DNA of 64,000 nt, taken from Xanthomonas hortorum. GTDB taxonomy: Bacteria > Pseudomonadota > Gammaproteobacteria > Xanthomonadales > Xanthomonadaceae. This document shows positions 16,297-23,526 of this stretch, in pieces (the stretch's first letter is position 1; every line of letters begins with the position of its first letter). The stretch covers positions 1,488,001 to 1,552,000 of the forward strand of contig NZ_CP101417.1 in the NCBI RefSeq assembly GCF_024339125.1, in the 5' to 3' direction. Under the pieces are notes generated by a model. That model was not told the origin of the DNA. It was given only the letters and a program-made list of their open reading frames with translations, and ran no database searches. The translations under genes and the position numbers were made by a program.

Positions 16297-17551
16297 TTAG
16301 AGAATTTTTAAAGGAGACGAACAGTTGCCTTCGGGAAAGACGCGAGTCTCCGGATGTCCCTTCTGACACCTCCACGGGAGAGAAGATGCGCTGCAACTTG
16401 GCCTGCTCGATCTTGGACAGGAAATAAGGGCCCCACACCGTCAATTCGTGGTTGTCCGCCAGATTGATCCTGCTCGCCGGCTGGTCTGTAATGGTGACGA
16501 ATTGCGCGAAGCGATCGCCGCTGGCGCTGCCGGCGCGCTCGCCAGTGGCTGCCCTGTCTTGATTCCAGTGCGGGTGATGCATGAAAAAGGGCATGGACTG
16601 GATCGGATCCAGCGTGCGAGTGAACTGGCGCAGCGTGAAGTGCAATGCGCTGCGCTCCGATGTCAGGTTGTCCCTGTAGCGCCTCACGATGCCCGCTTGC
16701 CCCAGCCGTGGCGGGTTGAAGGCATACACGCTGACCTTGCCACTGGCCCCGGCCGCACGCAGAAAGTGCGCGATATCGAAGCCGGCGACCATGGCCCCTG
16801 ACGCGCCCAAGCTATGTCCCGTCAATGACATCAATAATGCCTTGCCGCTGTCCCGCGCCAGGTTCGAGTAGCGTATCAGCACGTCCTTCATGATGGCTCC
16901 TTCGGCGCGCGGCAGCTGAGCTTCGGAGTGCCACCATTCCTGCCAGCCTGCGCCCACCTTGCCCAACGTGGGAAGGCGTTCGTCCAATATGTTGACGTGC
17001 GGCTGGGCGATCTGGCTTCTCATGTCGCACAGCAGATCGTTGGTCGCATCCAAGCGAGTGCCGGAGAAACCCAGCACCACCACAATCGCGTCGTCCGTCG
17101 CACCCTCCCACAATTTCAACCGCGGCGTGGACATCGGCGCATCAAGATGGAGCCCGCCGATGTCGGCCACTGTCGCCAGATCGGCCGTGTAGGATTCGCC
17201 CGCGCATGCGCGCATGCATTCGAGGACAACACGGCAGTGCATCTCCCATTGCTCATCCTGCCTGGACGACTGTGCCGATGCACCATCCACCTGTGCAATC
17301 GCACTGGCGAGATCGGAGGTTTGGGCATCTATCTGCAGCAGAGGCACGTGACATGATCGCTCTGCCTTTGCCACGATCGATTGCAGCGTCTTGCGTATGC
17401 GTTTGACCGGCGCAGCATTGATGCCGGCGAACGTCCCCGCGCTGTCGCGCACCTGACAGGGGGAAGCGGTAACGGACACAGGCGCACCGACGTCGGCGAC
17501 GACAGTCTTCGCGTGCGGAAGACTTAGCAAAGACATTGAAGCAGTGCGCAT
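16286..17551 (-). CDS. Lipase class 3-like protein, candidate effector, 3' end altered by IS5
   Basis: 421 residues. A serine-hydrolase elbow is present (LTGHSLGASGAM), preceded by VVLGFSGTRLDATNDLL; D and H residues follow in TLDPIQSMPFFMHHPHW and ADNHELTVWG. This resembles lipase class 3. The N-terminal ~110 residues show no signal peptide and are Ser/Ala rich, as in type III effectors. ATG 17551 follows GGAA; an in-frame TTG lies 15 bp upstream. The C-terminus now ends in IS5-derived residues (RNL). Removing the composite element and one TTAG gives ...KNSLTGL and a stop 20 bp before the TnXax1-type half repeat at 7652-7684. No PIP box was found upstream. It could also be an ordinary intracellular lipase. 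Confidence 0.7.
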   Translation of the reverse strand: MRTASMSLLSLPHAKTVVADVGAPVSVTASPCQVRDSAGTFAGINAAPVKRIRKTLQSIVAKAERSCHVPLLQIDAQTSDLASAIAQVDGASAQSSRQDEQWEMHCRVVLECMRACAGESYTADLATVADIGGLHLDAPMSTPRLKLWEGATDDAIVVVLGFSGTRLDATNDLLCDMRSQIAQPHVNILDERLPTLGKVGAGWQEWWHSEAQLPRAEGAIMKDVLIRYSNLARDSGKALLMSLTGHSLGASGAMVAGFDIAHFLRAAGASGKVSVYAFNPPRLGQAGIVRRYRDNLTSERSALHFTLRQFTRTLDPIQSMPFFMHHPHWNQDRAATGERAGSASGDRFAQFVTITDQPASRINLADNHELTVWGPYFLSKIEQAKLQRIFSPVEVSEGTSGDSRLSRRQLFVSFKNSLRNL

Positions 17552-17600
17552 CTCGTCAGATTCCAAATGAGTCCGCAGGGATTAGACCTCGCAAAGGCGA

Positions 17601-17885
17601 TCAACTGAAACGTCTGCGGCGGATCTGCTCGCGTTCCTCTGCGGTCAGATCATCAATGTGGATGTAGTGGACGCCTAGACCGCGCGGTGCGCTCAGAAGC
17701 TGCGATTCGCTCTCGTTCTGGCTATGGTCGGGCGAAGAGATCAGCCCAACGATCGTTCCATGCGGGGCCACCCGCCATAGGGCCACGCGCTGGAAGACAC
17801 GTGGCTCATCGGCCTCGGCAGCTTGTGAATAGGTGGCGTACCAACCATCGGCAGGTAGGTAGCGATAAGAACCGTAGTCGTTCAT
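17601..17885 (-). CDS. Small hypothetical protein
   Basis: 94 residues, not recognised. The N-terminus is Tyr-rich (YGSYRYLPADGWYATYS) and the C-terminus is charged (LTAEEREQIRRRRFS). It lies just upstream of, and in the same direction as, the lipase gene, within DNA bounded by TnXax1-type repeats, so it may be a co-travelling partner such as a chaperone. That role is only a guess from position. Confidence 0.55.
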   Translation of the reverse strand: MNDYGSYRYLPADGWYATYSQAAEADEPRVFQRVALWRVAPHGTIVGLISSPDHSQNESESQLLSAPRGLGVHYIHIDDLTAEEREQIRRRRFS

Positions 17886-18219
17886 AGCGTCTCTGGGCGA
17901 TGCGGGATGACGCTCTGATTGTCGATATGCGCCGGTAGGCGGGATGCGGGAGTTTCTGATTTGGCGCTGCAGCTACGCACCGGGTCATCTGGGCTTCGCT
18001 GCTGCGGGAAGGGTTTCGCGCACTACGCGCAGTGCACCGGATGGGCTGCGAGAGCTAACAGCTACCTGTGGCGGGGCGTTGGGACGGCCAAGCCGCACCT
18101 GAGCGGTCGGCGCTGGCACCCTGCTCGCAATGCCATTGCTAGCGTGCTACACCCAGTTCAAAGGGAACGTCTGCAGCACATCAACCCGTAAGGCTGATTC
18201 GACGTCGCCATGAATACCA
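17886..18219. other. Region without recognised genes
   Basis: 334 bp between the small gene and the TnXax1-type repeat. No convincing reading frame, PIP box or RNA gene was seen. Presumably it carries the promoter for the leftward pair of genes. Confidence 0.4.
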
Positions 18220-18310
18220 GAGGGTCGGCAGGGATTCGTGCAAAAAACAGCCAAAAGTGGGATAACTTGCTGTTAGTAAAGAATTTTTTCACAGATTCCT
18301 GCCGGCCCTC
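18220..18310. repeat. Complete TnXax1-type 91-bp palindromic repeat
   Basis: GAGGGTCGGCAGGGATTCG at the left and the complementary arm AGATTCCTGCCGGCCCTC at the right. Arms of ~27 bases pair with few mismatches around a ~37-base centre. Same length as 1388-1478. It forms the right boundary of the lipase cassette. Confidence 0.8.
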
Positions 18311-18529
18311 AATCCCGGCTGCGTGTACTCCCGAATAGTTCTTGCGTGCTCTGCTGTGAAGCCGGCGGCATCCGTCTATGACCCACCCTGCGACCGACCG
18401 GTCTCGCACAGTCGCCGCAAGACAGTTGCAGCGTGTCGAACCTCGAAAGGGACGAGGTAGTGGATGAGCCGATGGAAGCGCCGTTTTATCTGGCAACTTC
18501 ATGTTTTCACAAAAGAAATCGGATTCTGC

Positions 18530-18562
18530 GAGTCATTTTTACACGTATGTCGGCTGAACCCC
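18530..18562. repeat. 33-bp repeat resembling a Tn3-family end (second copy)
   Basis: Identical to 10407-10439 and in the same orientation. It lies 85 bp before higB. The interval 18311-18529 between the TnXax1-type repeat and this copy holds no recognisable gene. Confidence 0.5.
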
Positions 18563-18621
18563 CGTAAGGCTTCAGCAGCCCGGCGCGGGGGCGATCTCGC
18601 AGCTATGACGGCTTGCGTCAT

Positions 18622-18638
18622 ATAACGGATCGCGTTAT
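18622..18638. promoter_or_regulatory. Dyad operator upstream of higBA
   Basis: ATAACG-5-CGTTAT, 9 bp before the higB ATG. A second smaller dyad, TGACG-5-CGTCA, is immediately upstream at 18606-18620. Binding by the HigA antitoxin is the likely role. Confidence 0.5.
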
Positions 18639-18647
18639 GGTCGGCAC

Positions 18648-18929
18648 ATGATCAGGAGCTTTGTCGACAAGGAAGCCGAAAAGATCTGGCAGGGCGAGCG
18701 CTCCCGCCGGTTGCCGGCCGACATCCAGCCGGTCGCGCGCCGCAAGTTGCGCATGCTCAACGCTGCCGCGCACCTCGACGATCTACGCATTCCGCCTGCC
18801 AACCGGCTGGAAGCGTTGAAGGGCGAGCGGCGCGGGCAGTACAGCATCCGGATCAACGACCAATGGCGCATCTGCTTCCGATGGATGGAGGGCGATGTCG
18901 CCGAGGTCGAAATCGTCGATTACCACTGA
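18648..18929 (+). CDS. higB: HigB/RelE-type toxin
   Basis: 93 residues of the HigB plasmid-maintenance type: MIRSFVDKEAEKIW at the start, RRKLRMLNAAAHLDDL and GQYSIRINDQWRICFRW in the core. These basic and aromatic residues are typical of ribosome-dependent mRNA interferases. The toxin gene precedes the antitoxin, the usual hig order. It starts 85 bp from a Tn3-like end, so it may have arrived as a passenger. Confidence 0.92.
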   Translation: MIRSFVDKEAEKIWQGERSRRLPADIQPVARRKLRMLNAAAHLDDLRIPPANRLEALKGERRGQYSIRINDQWRICFRWMEGDVAEVEIVDYH

Positions 18930-18946
18930 GCAAGAGGCATCTGTCC

Positions 18947-19237
18947 ATGACAGTCCTACCCAACATCCACCCCGGCGAAATTCTGCTCGAAGAGTTTCTC
19001 GAGCCGATGGGCATCAGCCAGAACGCACTGGCGCGGGCTACTGATGTACCGCCGCGCCGCATCAATGAGATCGTGCTGGGCAAGCGCGGCATCACCGCCG
19101 ACACCGCCGTGCGCCTGGCTGCCGCATTGGGCACGACCGAGCGCTTCTGGTTGGGCCTGCAGGCCGATTACGAGCTGGAACAAGCCCATCGCGCGCTGGG
19201 CGATCTGCCGTCACGGATCAAGCGGCTGGCTGCTTGA
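18947..19237 (+). CDS. higA: HigA antitoxin (XRE family)
   Basis: 96 residues. The helix-turn-helix lies in residues ~23-60 (MGISQNALARATDVPPRRIN), and the N-terminal IHPGEILLEEFLEP phrase is typical of HigA. ATG 18947 lies 17 bp after the toxin stop. The frame is open upstream within higB, but this start matches the family. It neutralises HigB and represses the operon. Confidence 0.92.
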   Translation: MTVLPNIHPGEILLEEFLEPMGISQNALARATDVPPRRINEIVLGKRGITADTAVRLAAALGTTERFWLGLQADYELEQAHRALGDLPSRIKRLAA

Positions 19238-19370
19238 GAGGAAGGGTTTCTCGCACGTCACACTGACAACAGAGCCCGCTGTAAGGCCTGTCGATCGCCG
19301 AGCAGCGCAGCGTGAGCGTGCACAGGCAGGAACGCGCACGCTGATGCTTGGTGTGATCTTAAAAACCCGA

Positions 19371-19391
19371 GGTCAGGCGATCCGCCTGACC
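19371..19391 (-). terminator. Rho-independent terminator
   Basis: Perfect 9-bp stem GGTCAGGCG / CGCCTGACC with a 3-base loop. Read on the minus strand it is followed by a T run (GGGTTTTTAAG) and lies ~30 bp past the stop of the lysine-rich gene at 19420. Confidence 0.75.
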
Positions 19392-19419
19392 CCGTTCGCC
19401 GTCTGGCAGGCCGGGCGGC

Positions 19420-19518
19420 TTACTTGGCCTTCTTTTCCTGCTTGGCCGCGCGCTTTTCCTTCAGCGTCTTGGCCGGCTCTTTCTTCTGGCTCTTTTTCTG
19501 GTCCATCCCCTTGCTCAT
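19420..19518 (-). CDS. Small lysine-rich protein
   Basis: 32 residues, highly basic (MSKGMDQKKSQKKEPAKTL to QEKKAK). GAGG sits 7 bases before the ATG at 19518, and a strong terminator follows the stop. The combination suggests a genuinely expressed micro-protein, perhaps nucleic-acid or ribosome associated, but no function can be assigned. Confidence 0.6.
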   Translation of the reverse strand: MSKGMDQKKSQKKEPAKTLKEKRAAKQEKKAK

Positions 19519-19703
19519 GACACCCTCGTAGTTGCTGGATTGATCGGTCGGGCAGCGCCATGACCCTGGCGTGCCTGCGCACTGTAAGGCTTGCGCGCGC
19601 TGGATGGCAGGGGAGAGCGGGCGGAGCGACGGGTGGTGCCTCAGGCTTGGCGTTCTTTGGAGGCAGGCGCCGGCCGATCGGCGCCGCCGGCAGAGCCACA
19701 AAC

Positions 19704-19744
19704 GCAAAACGCCCGCGTGCGACGGTGAAGGTCGGCACGCGGGC
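19704..19744 (-). terminator. Terminator of the lipoprotein gene
   Basis: 10-bp perfect stem GCCCGCGTGC / GCACGCGGGC with a 14-base loop; minus-strand reading continues GTTTTGCGTTT. Duplicated at 22304-22344. Confidence 0.65.
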
Positions 19745-19763
19745 GCTGGCGGCAGCGGCGGCC

Positions 19764-20096
19764 TTACTTGGCCGGCACGCGCTGGTACTGCTCGCCGCCG
19801 GTGTTGAGGTGGCCGTTAGCCTCGTCGATGGCGAAGTTCACCGTCTCGCCATCGTTGGTGACCTGCAGCGCCCCGTCCTTGTAGACCGCCGGGTAGCTCT
19901 CGGTCTTGGGCTTGCGGCTGAAGAACTTCGGCGTGGTGCTGCGGACCATGAAGGTCTCGCCATTGCGCTCGATGTCCATCGTCTCTTCCTGCGTCTGCAC
20001 GTTGACCCAGTGGCCGACGAACTTCTCGCCCTCCACCTTGGCGCAACCGCTCACCAGCAGTGCCGCGGCCAGCGCGGTGCCCATCCACTTCATCAT
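19764..20096 (-). CDS. Small outer-membrane-type lipoprotein, copy 1
   Basis: 110 residues. The signal peptide has a lipobox LLVSGC (Cys ~18), so the mature protein is lipid-anchored in the envelope. The body is beta-rich with VGHWVNVQTQEETMDIERNG, a lipocalin-like opening, but the family was not identified. Nearly identical to 22364-22696, with two differences noticed (PAVYKDG versus PAIYKDG and QVTNDG versus QVSNDG). Transcribed away from the effector module. Confidence 0.85.
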   Translation of the reverse strand: MMKWMGTALAAALLVSGCAKVEGEKFVGHWVNVQTQEETMDIERNGETFMVRSTTPKFFSRKPKTESYPAVYKDGALQVTNDGETVNFAIDEANGHLNTGGEQYQRVPAK

Positions 20097-20141
20097 CGTG
20101 TGTTCTCCAGTTGAGTCTGCGGCGAGGATGGCGGGTGGGGG

Positions 20142-20463
20142 CTGTAGAAAGGGTTAAGGCGTATCGGTGACGGATCAAAAGTGAGCTGATCCGGCACGAA
20201 TGCTCAGCCTGATCCGGCGCATCCCACCCCATGAAGCCGAGTGCAAGCGCCATCGACGGCCGGTAACGCGATTCGCGCAAGCGAGGATCATTTCGCCGTT
20301 GGGCGTTGGAGCTGCCGATACAAACGATACCGTGCAACGTCTGCAGACCATAAAAAGTTCGGGCCTCCCGACATGCTGTCGCCGTTGGCGGCAGCGCTTT
20401 GGTTATTCCAGGTGGATATTGCCGTGCTAGATTTCCACGACAGTTCTAGCGCGGGATAAAGAA
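20142..20463. other. Upstream region of the T4SS effector module
   Basis: 322 bp with no recognised gene. It begins exactly where the 455-bp duplication ends. It presumably holds the promoter for the immunity-effector pair; no clear dyad or PIP box was seen. Confidence 0.4.
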
Positions 20464-21060
20464 ATGGCCCTTCGCATTCGGGGATCACATGGTCTGCCAT
20501 TTGGCTGGGGACATGCCGCCTTCCCGCGAGCAATCTTGTTGCCGCTTGGGCTACTGGCGTGCACCCTCCATTCGGGATGTGTTTCTAGCACTCCACGCAG
20601 TCACTCAGCTGTAGCAGCTACCAAGCCCCCCATTGAAACCAGGAGCAAAGACGTGACGGAACGCCTCAAGCAAGATGTGGATCGTTTGATCGGCACCGAT
20701 TTCCAAGATGTCGCAGCACTCAGTGCCCAGCTTCAAACACAATTTGGCCCTCGTCAATCGCAAGAAGCGATGGTGGTGCGGGTCGGTGAGGGTGGTGTGC
20801 TGGCCGGTGCGGCCTTGCAGCGTATCGAGCTCCGTAGCACGCAGGACGCCCCTTCGCATGCGACGCTGGTGCTCGACTTTTCTGCGCCTGGCCCGGCGCT
20901 TGAGGATGTGCCTTGGCCAGATGCGCTGCTCTACCCGCCGCGGCCAGACGCAGCGGGTTCGAGCGCCTATTGGTCGCTTCAGAGGGGACAGGTCACCGTC
21001 ATCCTTGGGCTGACTAAAGATCAGGCCAACCTAAGCTTTATTACAATCAGCAAGCAGTAA
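20464..21060 (+). CDS. Probable T4SS effector immunity lipoprotein (X-Tfi-like)
   Basis: 198 residues with an N-terminal hydrophobic segment and Cys in a lipobox-like context (LGLLAC or LHSGC), so likely periplasm-facing lipoprotein. It ends 31 bp before a gene encoding a XVIPCD effector, the standard order for Xanthomonas T4SS immunity-effector pairs. Immunity lipoproteins protect against toxins delivered by sister cells. The protein itself is not otherwise recognised. The stretch before the signal is long, so the true start may be downstream of 20464. Confidence 0.7.
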   Translation: MALRIRGSHGLPFGWGHAAFPRAILLPLGLLACTLHSGCVSSTPRSHSAVAATKPPIETRSKDVTERLKQDVDRLIGTDFQDVAALSAQLQTQFGPRQSQEAMVVRVGEGGVLAGAALQRIELRSTQDAPSHATLVLDFSAPGPALEDVPWPDALLYPPRPDAAGSSAYWSLQRGQVTVILGLTKDQANLSFITISKQ

Positions 21061-21091
21061 GTTGCTTAGCTGGACCCCTGCAAAGGAGTGC

Positions 21092-22249
21092 ATGATGGAA
21101 AACACCGACGAGTCGAAATATCCCCAGCCACAGCAATCCACGCCATCGGCCGCGGCCGTGAAGCCGCCCTCGCCCCTATCAGATCCCGCGGTGATACCTT
21201 TCCTGCAACAGTCGCCGACACTTCAAGCAGGTATTGCGCAGCTCAATCGGGATAATGTCGGTGTTGTTTGGGGAGCCGCTGGTGCCGGAACTTATCTGGT
21301 TCCCCGCACGCAAGTGGTTATTGACGAAAATGCAATCGGGCAAGGTGCGCGCATCGCCCGTTCGCTCTCCCATGAAATTGGACACCATCGGTTTACCGAG
21401 CAGCCTGATCATTCCTCCAAACATGCGTATGTCACCAACATGCTGCGCGGCGAAGCTGCCGCAACACTCAGTAATGCGTTGGTCCGGCGTGAGATTCTGA
21501 ATCATCAAGGCCCCGATATCGGTATCGCTGGTAGCGGTACGAGACCAAAGCAGTATGAAGCAATTGCTGATCAGCAGATGGCAGGCCAAATCACGCGTGA
21601 TGCAGCGTTGAATCAGATTGCCCAGGTATTCAAGACTGAGCAGCCTTCCGTTGGGCCGAGTAAGACGTACGAGCAGTATTACGGCGACTATTACGACAAG
21701 CACGTTGCACCACTGCAGCGCAAAAACGGTAGGCCGGAGCCAGGGTCTGGTACGGATAGCCTCGTCAACGATGTGAAACAGGACTTGCCGAGCCGTGATT
21801 CACAAGCGCCATTGTCGGCAAGGCCATCTCTGCCAACGCAGCAGGATCACGCAGATCACGCGCTATACCAACAAATCAAAGGTGGCGTGGAAAAGCTCGA
21901 TTCGCAGCATGGCCGGGAGTGGGATGCATCAAGTCAGCGCATGACGGCCAGCCTGCTCGTGCTAGCAAAGGAAGAAGGCCTGACGCGTGTGGACCATGTG
22001 CTGCTCAATAGCCCAACAGACAAGCTTGCGGCCGGAGAAAAGGTGTTTCTGGTGCAGGGTATTCAGAGCGACCCAGCGCACCTTCGTGCCGACATGGCCA
22101 CGATGCAGGCGGTGCAAACACCTGAAAACCAATCGTTTGAGCGCGTGCAATCGATCAATCAAGCTCAATCGCAGGTGAGAGAGCAGCAGCAAGCGCTTGA
22201 GCAATCGCAACAGACAGTCACTCCGCTTGGGCCAACGATGACGCGTTGA
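21092..22249 (+). CDS. T4SS antibacterial effector (X-Tfe) with HExxH motif and XVIPCD
   Basis: 385 residues. The N-terminal half carries a zinc-metallopeptidase-like motif (LSHEIGHHRFTE, residues ~104-115) with further E residues downstream (HAYVTNMLRGEAAA). Residues ~255-385 form a XVIPCD, the C-terminal signal recognised by the VirD4 coupling protein: KEEGLTRVDHVLLN, GEKVFLVQGIQSDPAHLRAD, and a Gln-rich tail. AAGGAG precedes tandem ATGs at 21092 and 21095. Effectors of this class kill competing bacteria on contact. The target of the HExxH domain (peptidoglycan peptide or protein) is unknown. Confidence 0.82.
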   Translation: MMENTDESKYPQPQQSTPSAAAVKPPSPLSDPAVIPFLQQSPTLQAGIAQLNRDNVGVVWGAAGAGTYLVPRTQVVIDENAIGQGARIARSLSHEIGHHRFTEQPDHSSKHAYVTNMLRGEAAATLSNALVRREILNHQGPDIGIAGSGTRPKQYEAIADQQMAGQITRDAALNQIAQVFKTEQPSVGPSKTYEQYYGDYYDKHVAPLQRKNGRPEPGSGTDSLVNDVKQDLPSRDSQAPLSARPSLPTQQDHADHALYQQIKGGVEKLDSQHGREWDASSQRMTASLLVLAKEEGLTRVDHVLLNSPTDKLAAGEKVFLVQGIQSDPAHLRADMATMQAVQTPENQSFERVQSINQAQSQVREQQQALEQSQQTVTPLGPTMTR

Positions 22250-22286
22250 GAGTGTTCGCGGACGTGCTTGCAAAGATATTGACAAA

Positions 22287-22741
22287 CCGGCAGAGCCACA
22301 AACGCAAAACGCCCGCGTGCGACGGTGAAGGTCGGCACGCGGGCGCTGGCGACAGCGGTGGCCTTACTTGGCCGGCACGCGCTGGTACTGCTCGCCACCG
22401 GTGTTGAGGTGGCCGTTGGCCTCGTCGATGGCGAAGTTCACCGTCTCGCCATCGTTGCTGACCTGCAGCGCCCCGTCCTTGTAGATCGCCGGGTAGCTCT
22501 CGGTCTTGGGCTTGCGGCTGAAGAACTTCGGCGTGGTGCTGCGGACCATGAAGGTCTCGCCATTGCGCTCGATGTCCATCGTCTCTTCCTGCGTCTGCAC
22601 GTTGACCCAGTGGCCGACGAACTTCTCGCCCTCCACCTTGGCGCAACCGCTCACCAGCAGTGCCGCGGCCAGCGCGGTGCCCATCCACTTCATCATTGTG
22701 TGTTCTCCAGTTGAGGCTGCGGCGAGGATGGCGGGTGGGGG
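22287..22741. repeat. 455-bp direct repeat, copy 2
   Basis: Same unit as 19687-20141, direct orientation. Similarity ends at 22741, where AT-richer DNA of the RelA/ParA island begins. Recombination between the copies would delete exactly one effector/immunity module. Confidence 0.92.
22364..22696 (-). CDS. Small outer-membrane-type lipoprotein, copy 2
   Basis: 110 residues, duplicate of 19764-20096 with at least two conservative substitutions and the same lipobox LLVSGC. Its terminator (22304-22344) and upstream DNA are duplicated too. Having both copies intact suggests either recent duplication or selection for both. Confidence 0.85.
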   Translation of the reverse strand: MMKWMGTALAAALLVSGCAKVEGEKFVGHWVNVQTQEETMDIERNGETFMVRSTTPKFFSRKPKTESYPAIYKDGALQVSNDGETVNFAIDEANGHLNTGGEQYQRVPAK

Positions 22742-23526
22742 ATGTATGGAAGGTCAAGATCTCAAGAAATAGATCGAACGGCGCAAGTGTTCGGGAGCTA
22801 TGCACTAACTTAATTTATATGCCTATTTTGATGCGGAAGATAAAGCCTTGCGACTATTAGTGGGTATCGATGAAGCTCCAGCTACAACGCTCAAACTAGC
22901 ATTTAAAGTGTCGGCTTCCTCTCGCGATCGAATGATGGAATCAACCAACCGCCCGCCCGTTCCAACGAGCTTCGATAAAGCGCGTAGCTGTTCTCTACAA
23001 GCAATACTCTGTACGGGTCGTGGGTAATTCATAGAGTGGTCTACTTCACCCCAAATTTCTTCAAAAAGGGTTCGAACTTGGATCTCGCAACAAAGATCCG
23101 ATTCTGCGCTGGGGCGAACTAGATAGTGGACTGATGTGTAAAAGGTAGGTCTAATTTCCGGATCGAAACCCAATCCTCGAAAAAATTCGTCGGCCTCTGG
23201 ATCCCAGCTGAAAACCTTTGGGTCTTCTCCTAATACCCAATCGCCCGACTTGACCTGCGTCATAATCGCATCATGGATCGGCTTAAATTGGGCTGCGTGG
23301 ATATGAAAAACACGTACTCCAGCAAGGTCCGTAATAAGCTCAAATATGTTTTCCCCAGAGACTGTAACCCCTAAATCCTTCTTCCTTTTTAATTTTCCGA
23401 GAAGGTTGTCTCTACCCTTAACTCTCAACTTGACTGAATGAACGTCCGTCGATAAAGTCGGATGGGAGACGAAAAACTGAAGAACAGTGTTGGCGAATAG
23501 TTTAATTCGATGTTCTTGATCGCTAA

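Larger units (their letters stand above)
19687..20141. repeat. 455-bp direct repeat, copy 1 (lipoprotein gene unit)
   Basis: Aligns with 22287-22741 at a constant 2600-base offset with only scattered substitutions. It contains a complete lipoprotein gene and its terminator. The two copies bracket the T4SS effector/immunity module. Confidence 0.92.

Noticed and set aside
18158..18502. Minus-strand open frame across the TnXax1-type repeat
   Set aside because: It crosses the repeat, has no start signal or domain, and resembles a chance frame.
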